This document shows positions 34,416 to 41,415 of a stretch of DNA of 64,000 bases, piece by piece. Source of the stretch: Haloprofundus salilacus (GTDB lineage: Archaea > Halobacteriota > Halobacteria > Halobacteriales > Haloferacaceae); contig NZ_CP083723.1 in the NCBI RefSeq assembly GCF_020150815.1, positions 744,001-808,000 on the forward strand, in the 5' to 3' direction. A model generated the notes under the pieces. That model was not told where the DNA came from. It saw only the letters and a list, made by a program, of their open reading frames with translations, and made no database searches. Within the stretch, counting starts at the first letter, position 1; each line of letters opens with the position of its first letter. Both the position numbers and the translations under genes were made by a program.

Positions 34416-35100
34416 CTATCCTCTCGTCTGGCGGACGTCCGACCGAATCGACGAGAGCGCTGCGGCGAGGTCGTCGGACTCGCGGAAATCCAATGATTGT
34501 GACGACTGCCCTCGCGCCGAGAACTCCGTCTGTTCGAGCATTAGCACCTGCCCGTCTAATTCGGGGACTTCGTACGCTTTCCTAGGGACAAGCGATGCTT
34601 TCGGGGCGACGTCGACGCTTCCCCCGAGTGCATCCGAGGTGAGTCGTCTCTCCAACTCTGTGCGAGCGAGTGACTCCAGGTCAGCCTCGTTTTCAATGTC
34701 GGTCTCGAAGACGACTGCAGGAAACTCGCCGTTCGCGTCGATTTCGGTCTGTGATTCAGCCGTCGCGATGAGGCGTTCTCCGTTGACTTCAGCACCGTAG
34801 GCGGTCACTGAGTTCGCGTACTCGCGTGTGTCCTTGTCCCGCTCGACGTCGAGCGTCGTCCAGTCGGCCTGCTCGACGACCTGTCCAGGCGAGCAGATCG
34901 TCACGGGCTTCGAGTATTCTTCGTACTCAGTAATCGAGATGAGGCCGTTCCGGGAGACGATCTCTTGGAAGTTCTCGAAGTGGTTGCCGACCAGTTGGCG
35001 GTCGTTGATGACCGCGAGCGTGCGCGAAGTCGAACGCGACGTGGTCGCCGATCTCGATGTCTTTCGGTGAGAAGTCGGTGAGCTGGGCGTCGGTGATCAT
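34416..35100 (-). pseudogene. Phage tail-protein-like gene, split by one extra base
   Basis: ATG 35100 overlaps the upstream gene as ATGA and reads MITDAQLTDFSPKDIEIGDH then VAFDF. The frame shifts near 35015-35035 and continues TLAVINDRQLVGNHFENFQE to the stop at 34416. Total 685 nt is 228 codons plus one. The later part (DIENEADLESLARTELERRL, LVPRKAYEVPELDGQVLMLE) resembles C-terminal regions of phage tail hub or late-control-D proteins; this is pattern resemblance only. It is the only virion-like gene in the element. Confidence 0.55.
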
Positions 35101-35618
35101 CGGTAGGCACGCTCCACGCCGAACTTGACGGCGCGCTCGAAGATCTCACGGTCTTTCCCCTGCAGCGACTCCAGTGACTTCGCATGACGGATGAAGCGAT
35201 AGATCGCCTCGACATCGATCCGGAAGCCTTCCTCCTCCATGCGGTCGACGAGCATAGGGACGCGGTCGACGAGCTCCTGCGTCGAGAGGATGTCCGAGTT
35301 TGCCGTCAGCCGGACCGACCCGCACGTTCCGCAGGCGGTGCTCGGTCGGTAGATGTCCCGGTAGCCGTACGCGTCGGTCTCGTCGACGGCGACCGTGCGC
35401 TCCGCAGTCGGGAGACGGTCGACGTGCTCGAAGTCCCGGTAGCCGACGGTGTGCGTTACGCGCCCCGTGAGTGTCCGTTTGCACCGCTCGAAGCAGTGGT
35501 TACAGATTTCGTGGTTGTACCAGATGGCCTGCTCGAACGCGTCTTCGGGGCGTTCGGGTGGCGTTTCTGTACGCGGGAGTGTGGACTGGGGTCTCTGGGT
35601 GTGTTCGGCGAGAGACAT
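35097..35618 (-). CDS. Zinc-binding protein of unknown function
   Basis: 173 residues from ATG 35618. Two metal half-sites: ICNHCFERCKR (~50-60) and CGTCGSVRLT (~95-104), with an intervening beta segment and a C-terminal helical domain (DRVPMLVDRMEEEGFRIDVE). Likely a zinc-ribbon scaffold. Directly upstream of, and overlapping, the tail-like gene, so they form one transcription unit. Confidence 0.65.
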   Translation of the reverse strand: MSLAEHTQRPQSTLPRTETPPERPEDAFEQAIWYNHEICNHCFERCKRTLTGRVTHTVGYRDFEHVDRLPTAERTVAVDETDAYGYRDIYRPSTACGTCGSVRLTANSDILSTQELVDRVPMLVDRMEEEGFRIDVEAIYRFIRHAKSLESLQGKDREIFERAVKFGVERAYR

Positions 35619-35941
35619 GGTTACGAGAAATGCTGAGCTACGGGACAATCGCCGCCCGTCCTCGGTTCCCCTCGGGGCGACGACCGGATTGTACGCGTGG
35701 CCGTGGGACAACAGTCTCCCCGAGAAGACCGTTGGTTATGTGTGACCACATAGTCAAATCGCCATAAGTTTTGGGTTGCATCGAATGCGTTGAGGGGGTA
35801 TAGGGGGTGAATCGAAGGGTTAGATGTCTGAAAACGTGAGTTGATTCGTCGACGGTTCGTGTCGACCGCGGTCCTCCCCGGGGAGCTTTGCTGGTGTGAA
35901 CTCCGCGAGGTAGTCCCAGCACACACAACATAAACCCCAGA

Positions 35942-35994
35942 GGCTCTGTTGAATCGCTCAATGACTGATATGAACAGTGTGCTGAATATAGAGG
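35942..35994 (+). repeat. Insertion-sequence-end-like repeat (copy F)
   Basis: ggctctgttgaatcgc ... gctgaatatagagg over 53 bp, matching the motifs and spacing of copy A at 22138. The gap 35619-36225 is AT-rich for this genome and contains nothing else I can support. Confidence 0.5.
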
Positions 35995-36225
35995 ATGTAC
36001 TCACCAATCGAGTATCATTCGCTTCGCGCTCTTGGTGACGAAACAACCGGTAGTGGGGTGTACGTACTTCCCAAACTCAGTTGTAATACTGCACTCTCGT
36101 CTTGTTGACAACCTTATCGCTATCGACCTCAGCGAGAGTTCCTCGGCGAAATTCTTCCACCGGGGGATTTCGAAGTGGCTATATCCGACGGTGAGAGTGA
36201 CACCGAGAGTAGAGTCGAGGAAATA

Positions 36226-36486
36226 ATGTCCATAAAGAGAACGAACCAGATGGACCTATTCTTCCGAATGGCCCGCGAGTTCCCCGTCCGCACCGGAATC
36301 TTCACGTTTGGTCTTCCGTTGTTTGCGCTCCTCCAGTTGATTAACGGCATCGTGTACGGCGGTTCGCTCCCACTTATCGGCCTCTTTGCGGCGCTGACGG
36401 CTGCGTATTCGGTACACGTTACTACCTATCACGTCGCAGCGTATCGGCGAGAGCAGCTAGCACAAGAGTGGATCGAAAACAACTAG
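36226..36486 (+). CDS. Small membrane protein
   Basis: 86 residues from ATG 36226 (GTG 36175 would add 17). Two hydrophobic helices (FPVRTGIFTFGLPLFALLQL and LPLIGLFAALTAAYSVHVTT) then a charged end. Function unknown; convergent with the SPW gene. Confidence 0.6.
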   Translation: MSIKRTNQMDLFFRMAREFPVRTGIFTFGLPLFALLQLINGIVYGGSLPLIGLFAALTAAYSVHVTTYHVAAYRREQLAQEWIENN

Positions 36487-36520
36487 CGTGGCATCCGAAG
36501 ATGCCCTTCAGGTAACCCTC

Positions 36521-36967
36521 TCAGGTTGCTGTTCTTCGGGCTTCCGCTTGCTTGCGGTCCTCGCGCGCCTCGTAGGCACTGTAGGCACCGAGGGCGAACG
36601 CAAGGAGGCCGACGATGATGTCGTTCCAAAACGCCAAGTCGTTGGTGGCCTCTGTGAATCCCGCGTCAGCGCCGAACATGAACGGCGCTGCGATGAGCCA
36701 CAGACCCAACAGCGCAGCGACTGAAGCGGCAGCGATGCTTCCAACCTTTTCGTTCGATCGGCGGGAGTAATTGTACGCGCCGACGGCGAACAGGAGGCCG
36801 CCGATGATGACGTCGTTCCCGAACTGCGTGGCTGTGATGTCGAACACGAACGCTTGAATCACCATCCACAGCCCAAGCAGCGCGATGACTGCCGATAATC
36901 CCTTGCCGCTCTCGTCCGGGTTCGCGCTCTGGCTGCGCGACCGCTCTTCCGTAGTATTGTTACTCAT
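36521..36967 (-). CDS. SPW-repeat membrane protein
   Basis: 148 residues, four membrane helices forming two repeats: LLGLWMVIQAFVFDI...NDVIIGGLLFAVGAY and LLGLWLIAAPFMFGA...NDIIVGLLAFALGAY. These match the SPW repeat (PF03779), a two-helix unit with conserved Trp, Pro-Phe and Asn-Asp. Function unknown. A basic C-terminal tail faces the cytosol. Confidence 0.88.
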   Translation of the reverse strand: MSNNTTEERSRSQSANPDESGKGLSAVIALLGLWMVIQAFVFDITATQFGNDVIIGGLLFAVGAYNYSRRSNEKVGSIAAASVAALLGLWLIAAPFMFGADAGFTEATNDLAFWNDIIVGLLAFALGAYSAYEAREDRKQAEARRTAT

Positions 36968-37146
36968 ATCAGATTCCTCTCTTGTTGGGAGGCTGTCAAT
37001 GGATGTAAGCGCGCTACTTGCAACGGCCAGTAGAGGAGAAGCGGAACTTCCCCTCCGCTAAACAATGTAATATGCGATGTCGGCGCTGATCAAGCGAGCC
37101 TCTGTACTGATCAATTCAATTCGCTCACATTCGATGCCGCCCCGAT

Positions 37147-37236
37147 GACCGATACGCGCTATCTATTCAGCAGCATCCCTGTGAACTACCAAGGATGTGT
37201 TAGAAACACCGTGCGAGATACAGAGGATGAGTTCAG
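37147..37236 (+). repeat. 90-bp direct repeat, copy 2
   Basis: 84/90 identity to 23417-23506, no gaps. A 63-codon frame runs through it but the six differences from copy 1 mostly change amino acids, so it is not treated as a gene. Confidence 0.85.
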
Positions 37237-37306
37237 CGCGGCGGCCTCGTTCGTTCCACGTCCAAGAAGCACCCGTTCAGTAGATTGCTTATTGACTGCA
37301 ATAAAT

Positions 37307-37555
37307 TCAGTTGATCGCTTGGAGAAACTCATCTAACGTATCGGTGAGTTCATCAACCTGTTCTCCATTGATTTCGGCGGAATAGCTGACGATGAAGATG
37401 TTCTTCTCATCGGTGCGACGAGCCTCGTCTACTTGTTCGATTCCTTTCCAAATCCCCAGGACTTTGACTTGGCCGTGTTCGGTGTGGTCGTAGGTTCCAC
37501 CTCGCTCGATAGCCAGATCAGAGTCAGGGTCCGGTAGCTCGTCAGAATCAGCCAT
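37307..37555 (-). CDS. Hypothetical acidic protein
   Basis: 82 residues from ATG 37555: IERGGTYDHTEHGQVKVLGI, WKGIEQVDEARRTDEKNIFI then VDELTDTLDEFLQAIN. Compact beta fold predicted. Not assigned; probably a real small haloarchaeal gene given the regular composition. Confidence 0.6.
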   Translation of the reverse strand: MADSDELPDPDSDLAIERGGTYDHTEHGQVKVLGIWKGIEQVDEARRTDEKNIFIVSYSAEINGEQVDELTDTLDEFLQAIN

Positions 37556-37668
37556 ATGTACCAATGCTGTGCCGCTAAGCTTGTCTCTGTCGGTAGATAC
37601 GGTATCTGCTTCCCCTGTACAAAGCGATCACCACTTTCGCAAATCGAATAGAACCTCATGCTGCATTT

Positions 37669-37710
37669 GCGCCATCTATTCAGCACAGTCGCTGAAACCT
37701 ACTCAGATAC
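37669..37710 (+). repeat. Short repeat related to the 90-bp repeat (copy E)
   Basis: gcgccatctattcagca then gctgaaacctactcag; same order and spacing as copy D at 24928. 37556-37821 has no other feature. Confidence 0.5.
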
Positions 37711-37821
37711 TTTCAGGAAATAACCGGTAAAAACCAATTTCGAATTCCGGAATGAAATCGGGTGACCTGTAAGATTGAAGTAACCGATAACGTGATATTC
37801 TATGATATTCATTGAACTGTT

Positions 37822-37947
37822 ATGATGCGGAATATCTGTTGCAGGGAATGTGGCTGTACGCTTTTGTCATTTTCCTCAATGGGTCCAAAGCCGATCGGAC
37901 AAGATTCGTGCCCAAAGTGTAGTGGAACAGAGTTTTCGTTCAAGTAA
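37822..37947 (+). CDS. Zinc-ribbon microprotein, related to paralogs 1 and 2
   Basis: 41 residues: MMRNICCRECGCTLLSFSSM then IGQDSCPKCSGTEFSFK. The C-terminal CPKC-x-GTEF matches the pair at 30454 and 31814; the N-terminal Cys knuckle also corresponds. ATG 37822 or 37825. Confidence 0.6.
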   Translation: MMRNICCRECGCTLLSFSSMGPKPIGQDSCPKCSGTEFSFK

Positions 37948-38079
37948 CCAATATCGGCAACACACCACCTGCTTAGCCCTGACCAGACCGCCGCCCCACG
38001 AGCATCGCGACCAGTATGAAGAGATGCACGACGTCGTCGTCGAGAGCCATCTCAGACATGAACGCTTCGTGGTCTTACG

Positions 38080-38436
38080 TCATCGGTCACCAGCCTCGAG
38101 TAGGCGGTTACATCGTTTTACAAGTGCTCTCCTCGCGCTTTTTCGTTCGGACTCCTCGATGAGGACCTCGCGCAGCGACTCGGTGTCCGTGCGTGCGAAG
38201 CGGCCGTCGAACTCCAGGAGGTCGTCGTTCGAGACGGCGGCCTGCAGCGACGATTTGGCCTTATGCGACTGGATGTCGCAGTAACTCGCGACGGTGAGGA
38301 CGGCGCCGAGGGAGACGGTCGACCGCTGCATTCCGCCGGTGTTGTGTTCGACGATCCCCAGGAGTTTGTGGTAGCGGTCGCGACGATCTCCACGGGTATC
38401 CTCCTCCTGCTGGACGGGTGCGGTTGCCTGCATCAC
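38080..38436 (-). CDS. Hypothetical helical protein
   Basis: 118 residues. Residues ~20-110 look like a winged-helix or helical bundle (RYHKLLGIVEHNTGGMQRST, VLTVASYCDIQSHKAKSSLQ, NDDLLEFDGRFARTDTESLR). This may be a DNA-binding protein. ATGA overlap with the gene upstream. Confidence 0.6.
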   Translation of the reverse strand: MMQATAPVQQEEDTRGDRRDRYHKLLGIVEHNTGGMQRSTVSLGAVLTVASYCDIQSHKAKSSLQAAVSNDDLLEFDGRFARTDTESLREVLIEESERKSARRALVKRCNRLLEAGDR

Positions 38437-38654
38437 AGCATCTCCACGTGGTCGTCGGTCGTCTCGACGCGTTCGCCGTCCTCGAGGCCGAGGAGCACGC
38501 GCGTACAGTCGCGTCCCTCGACGAGTGTCCCGCGGATGGTGGCGCAGTGGACGTCGCCGGCGTCGTCAGTGTATTCGACCTGTCGGCCGGCGAGGCTGAG
38601 GTCGTCTTCTATCTCGTTCGTCGTCTTCGTCGTCGTGTGTTTCGTCTTATTCAT
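38433..38654 (-). CDS. Small beta-rich protein
   Basis: 73 residues; the SH3-like pattern GRQVEYTDDAGDVHCATIRG then LVEGRDCTRVLLGLEDGERV suggests a small beta barrel. Unknown role. Upstream lies a regulatory-looking stretch (38655-38851) with a GTGAAC palindrome. Confidence 0.6.
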   Translation of the reverse strand: MNKTKHTTTKTTNEIEDDLSLAGRQVEYTDDAGDVHCATIRGTLVEGRDCTRVLLGLEDGERVETTDDHVEML

Positions 38655-38671
38655 CGGAACCGCGGTGTCGT

Positions 38672-38685
38672 GTGAACTGGTTCAC
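38672..38685. promoter_or_regulatory. GTGAAC-N2-GTTCAC palindrome
   Basis: gtgaactggttcac just upstream of the gene starting at 38654. The same palindrome with the same trailing ccac recurs inverted at 38883-38896. Candidate operator. Confidence 0.45.
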
Positions 38686-38851
38686 CACAGGTTTCGGCCG
38701 GTGTGAACCGACCGGAAATCGGCTGAGGCGACGCAACAACGACGCAACAGCCGATTTACCCACAGCTAACCAACCTTTGCTTACAACTGCTACTCCAACC
38801 GTAGTTTCGTGGAGTGCAAGGGCGGTGGTTTTCCGCCGAGTGGCTGCACGT

Positions 38852-39442
38852 CTACGCCACCCCTCGTTCCGGAATGTCCGTGGTGAACTTGTTCACAGGG
38901 ACGGGTTCGCCGTGAACTCCCGCGAAGTCTATCTCAAGCGCCTTCTTGATTCGACGGGAGCCACCGCCGTCCTTCGCAGTCGGTTCGAGACGCCCGTCTC
39001 GGATGCGTGCCCACTCGAACTCGCTCGCGATGCTGTCGACCAGGTCGTACGAGTAGCGGCGTGAGACGTCGAGCAGGCCCTTGATCTCCGAGGGCGTGAC
39101 GCGCATCACGTCGTTGCTGTTGTCACGCTTCTGGTCGGCGTAGCGGACGACGGCCGCAATCTTCTGTTCCTTCGTCGTCTTCTCCGCGCCGATGTCACCG
39201 AGCGCGTCGAGCTGTTCGTTCAGCCGTTCGTTCTCGGCTTCGAGTTCCTGGACGCGTCTGTGCAGCGAGTCGATCTCGTCGAGAGCGTGGTACGTGGCCT
39301 CGATAACGCCGACCTCGCCGTCGTCGTTGGTGCCGCCGACGGTGTTGACGAACTTCCGGAACGCCACACCGAGTGCCTGCTCCTCGTCGTACGCGTCGTC
39401 CATCTCCCGGGCGACGTCGTAGTCTCGAGTCACGCCGAACAC
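38852..39442 (-). CDS. Coiled-coil plus winged-helix protein
   Basis: 196 residues. A coiled coil (~58-85: SLHRRVQELEAENERLNEQL) precedes a DNA-binding-like domain (~100-155: VTPSEIKGLLDVSRRYSYDL, VDSIASEFEWARIRDGRLEP). The N-terminus is acidic. This architecture fits a dimeric DNA-binding protein of a plasmid or virus, perhaps involved in partition or repression. Last gene before tRNA-Thr. Confidence 0.65.
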   Translation of the reverse strand: MFGVTRDYDVAREMDDAYDEEQALGVAFRKFVNTVGGTNDDGEVGVIEATYHALDEIDSLHRRVQELEAENERLNEQLDALGDIGAEKTTKEQKIAAVVRYADQKRDNSNDVMRVTPSEIKGLLDVSRRYSYDLVDSIASEFEWARIRDGRLEPTAKDGGGSRRIKKALEIDFAGVHGEPVPVNKFTTDIPERGVA

Positions 39443-39538
39443 CCCATTGCTTCCGCTGGAGAACTGCGTATTGCGCGCGAGGGTGTACGGGAGGGTTTAG
39501 AAAGTAAAGTTAAATCAGGCTTCGAACCTGAACTGTCA

Positions 39539-39612
39539 AGCCAGGAGTGGGATTCGAACCCACGAAGTCTCGATTACAAGTCGAGTGCATGAACCGCCCA
39601 TGCTCTCCTGGC
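39539..39612 (-). tRNA. tRNA-Thr(TGT), integration target
   Basis: 74 nt on the minus strand: acceptor GCCAGGA/TCCTGGC with discriminator T, anticodon loop CTTGTAA giving TGT, T-loop TTCGAAT. Its 3' end (39539-39562) is the right attachment site; the integrated element extends leftward from it. Confidence 0.96.
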
Positions 39613-39623
39613 ACAGCCGTCAG

Positions 39624-40115
39624 TTATCGGTCCGTCGGGGCGTTATTATCGTTTTCGACACGCTTCTCCAACTCGACGCGGTGGACGCGGTAGCCCCGTT
39701 TTTCGTACAACCGCCGGGCAGCCTCGTTTCCGGCCATCGCTTCGAGGCGGACCACCTCCGCACCAGCGTCGGCGAGGGCGCTCTCGGCGGCGTCCATGAG
39801 CGCGGTTCCGACGCCATCGTTTCGGAAGCGCGGTTCGACGTAGACGTTCTGAATCGCGCCGCGAGAAACGTCCTGGGCGTAGCCGTCGGTCTCCGGTCCG
39901 AACATAACGAAGCCGACGAGTTCGGAGTCGTCCGCGCGCGCGACGAACAGGCCGCCGGTGACGATATGCCGCGTAATCGCGTCGTGAATTTGGGTGCGGT
40001 TCTCCTCGGCGTGGAGGTGTGACCCGAACTCGCGCTGTCCGACGGCGAGCGCCACCCACATCTCGGCGATACGCGCTGCCTCGTCCATCCTCGCCGGTTC
40101 TATCTGTACGTTCAC
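39624..40115 (-). CDS. GNAT-family N-acetyltransferase
   Basis: 163 residues from GTG 40115 (ATG 40088 is internal). GNAT fold: substrate strand GAIQNVYVEPRFRNDGVGTA contains the acetyl-CoA binding R-x2-x-G-x-G/A loop, followed by LMDAAESALADAGAEVVRLE and ARRLYEKRGYR. Transfers acetyl from acetyl-CoA to an amine; substrate unknown. First gene outside the element. Confidence 0.9.
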   Translation of the reverse strand: MNVQIEPARMDEAARIAEMWVALAVGQREFGSHLHAEENRTQIHDAITRHIVTGGLFVARADDSELVGFVMFGPETDGYAQDVSRGAIQNVYVEPRFRNDGVGTALMDAAESALADAGAEVVRLEAMAGNEAARRLYEKRGYRVHRVELEKRVENDNNAPTDR

Positions 40116-40247
40116 GGGGGGTCGTCTACGACTCGCCGAATCCTGTCGGTTCCGTTCGGTGCGATAGAGTATTTTTCCACACATGTCCGTATAGAGTTTT
40201 CTGAAATCGGCAGGTGGAACTTCCTTCGAGGCTCTGGATGAAGAAAC

Positions 40248-40256
40248 TTTTATAAG
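40248..40256 (+). promoter_or_regulatory. TATA box of the liv operon
   Basis: ttttataag preceded by the purine-rich gaaac (BRE-like) 38 nt before the livH ATG; predicts a short leader of about 10-15 nt. Confidence 0.6.
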
Positions 40257-40293
40257 TGTTTCCCGTCCGCACATATCATGGTGATAGTTAGCA

Positions 40294-41415
40294 ATGGGTG
40301 TCGCTGAAACCTACTCTCGGGGCCGTCAGTTCGTCGAGAGACGACCGCTGACGCACACCCTCGGCGCTGCGGCGGGGGTACTTCTCGTAGTATATCTTCT
40401 CTGGGTGCTCGTCTCACAGCTCGCAACTGGACAGCTACAGATACACGACCTCGCCGAGTTGGTGTGGGACGGGTTGATGCGCGGACTCGTCATTGGACTC
40501 GCCGGAGTCGGTCTCTCGATGACGTACAGTATTCTGAACTTCGCGAACTTCTCGCACGGCGATTACATCTCGGCGGGTGCGTTCTCCGGGTGGGCGACGA
40601 CGTACCTCGTCGCCGGTCTCGGCCGCGCGGACATCGGGTCGCTGTTGCTCGTGGGCGCTGGCGGGTCGGTGTTCGGCGGCGCGCTGGGCATCGGCGTCTC
40701 AACGACGCCGCTGGCGGTCGTCCTCGGCGTCGTCATCGCGGGCGTTGGCACGGTGCTTCTGTCGCTGTTCGTCGACCGAACCGTGTTCAAACCGCTGCGC
40801 AATGAGGGCGGAATTACGCTTCTCATCGCCAGTATCGGCGTCGCGTTCGCGCTTCGGTACCTCATGCAGTTCGTCTTCGGCTCCGAGGTTCGGGGGACGA
40901 CTTCGCAGCCGCCCGCGTACTCGTTCTACGTCATCGACGGGTGGCTCCGCGTCAACTACCACGATATGACGTTATTCGTTATCGCCGTCGGCTTGATGCT
41001 CGCGGTCCACCTGCTCCTGCAGCGGAGCAAACTCGGCAAGGCGATGCGCGCGATGGCCGACAACGGTGACCTCGCACGCATCACCGGCATCCCGACCGAA
41101 CACGTCGTTCGCTGGACGTGGATCATCGGCGGCGCACTCACCGGCGTCGCGGGCTACATGTTCGTCCTCTGGAAAGGGACGCTCGCGTTCGACGACGGGT
41201 GGCTGCTCCTGCTGTTGATCTTCGCGGCGGTCATCCTCGGCGGCATCGGGTCGGTGTACGGCGCTATCGCCGGTGGCATCGTCATCGGTCTCACTGCGTC
41301 GATGGCAGTCATCTGGATACCGTCGGCGTTCGCCCGTGCCGCTGCGTTCGTCGTGATGATTCTCATCCTGCTCGTTCGTCCGCAGGGCATCTTCGCCGGG
41401 AGGTCGACGGCATGA
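40294..41415 (+). CDS. livH: Branched-chain amino-acid ABC transporter permease (LivH type)
   Basis: 373 residues with ~8 membrane helices. The LivH hallmark LSMTYSILNFANFSHGDYIS lies near residue 73, and the coupling segment AMRAMADNGDLARITGIP near residue 250. It forms the membrane channel with LivM. Overlaps livM as ATGA. First gene of livHMGF. Confidence 0.94.
   Translation: MGVAETYSRGRQFVERRPLTHTLGAAAGVLLVVYLLWVLVSQLATGQLQIHDLAELVWDGLMRGLVIGLAGVGLSMTYSILNFANFSHGDYISAGAFSGWATTYLVAGLGRADIGSLLLVGAGGSVFGGALGIGVSTTPLAVVLGVVIAGVGTVLLSLFVDRTVFKPLRNEGGITLLIASIGVAFALRYLMQFVFGSEVRGTTSQPPAYSFYVIDGWLRVNYHDMTLFVIAVGLMLAVHLLLQRSKLGKAMRAMADNGDLARITGIPTEHVVRWTWIIGGALTGVAGYMFVLWKGTLAFDDGWLLLLLIFAAVILGGIGSVYGAIAGGIVIGLTASMAVIWIPSAFARAAAFVVMILILLVRPQGIFAGRSTA

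Larger units (their letters stand above)
19129..39562. mobile_element. Integrated genetic element (~20.4 kb) at tRNA-Thr(TGT)
   Basis: A degenerate copy of the tRNA-Thr 3' end at 19129 (14 identical bases, 20 of 23 overall) lies in the same orientation as the intact gene at 39539-39612. A tyrosine integrase begins 77 bp inside the left repeat. The interior differs from the flanks: regions of lower GC, many very small overlapping genes, HNH endonucleases, several transcription factors, short repeats and frameshifted genes. No replication, capsid or packaging gene is recognised, so it is best described as an integrative plasmid or provirus remnant. Confidence 0.85.

Noticed and set aside
35621-36046. 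141-codon minus-strand frame upstream of the zinc-binding gene
   Set aside because: Ser/Arg/Thr-rich random-like sequence and overlaps an insertion-sequence-end-like repeat.
37145-37336. 63-codon frame through the second 90-bp repeat
   Set aside because: Differences from copy 1 mostly change the amino acids, and the frame in copy 1 diverges and stops earlier; better explained as a repeat.
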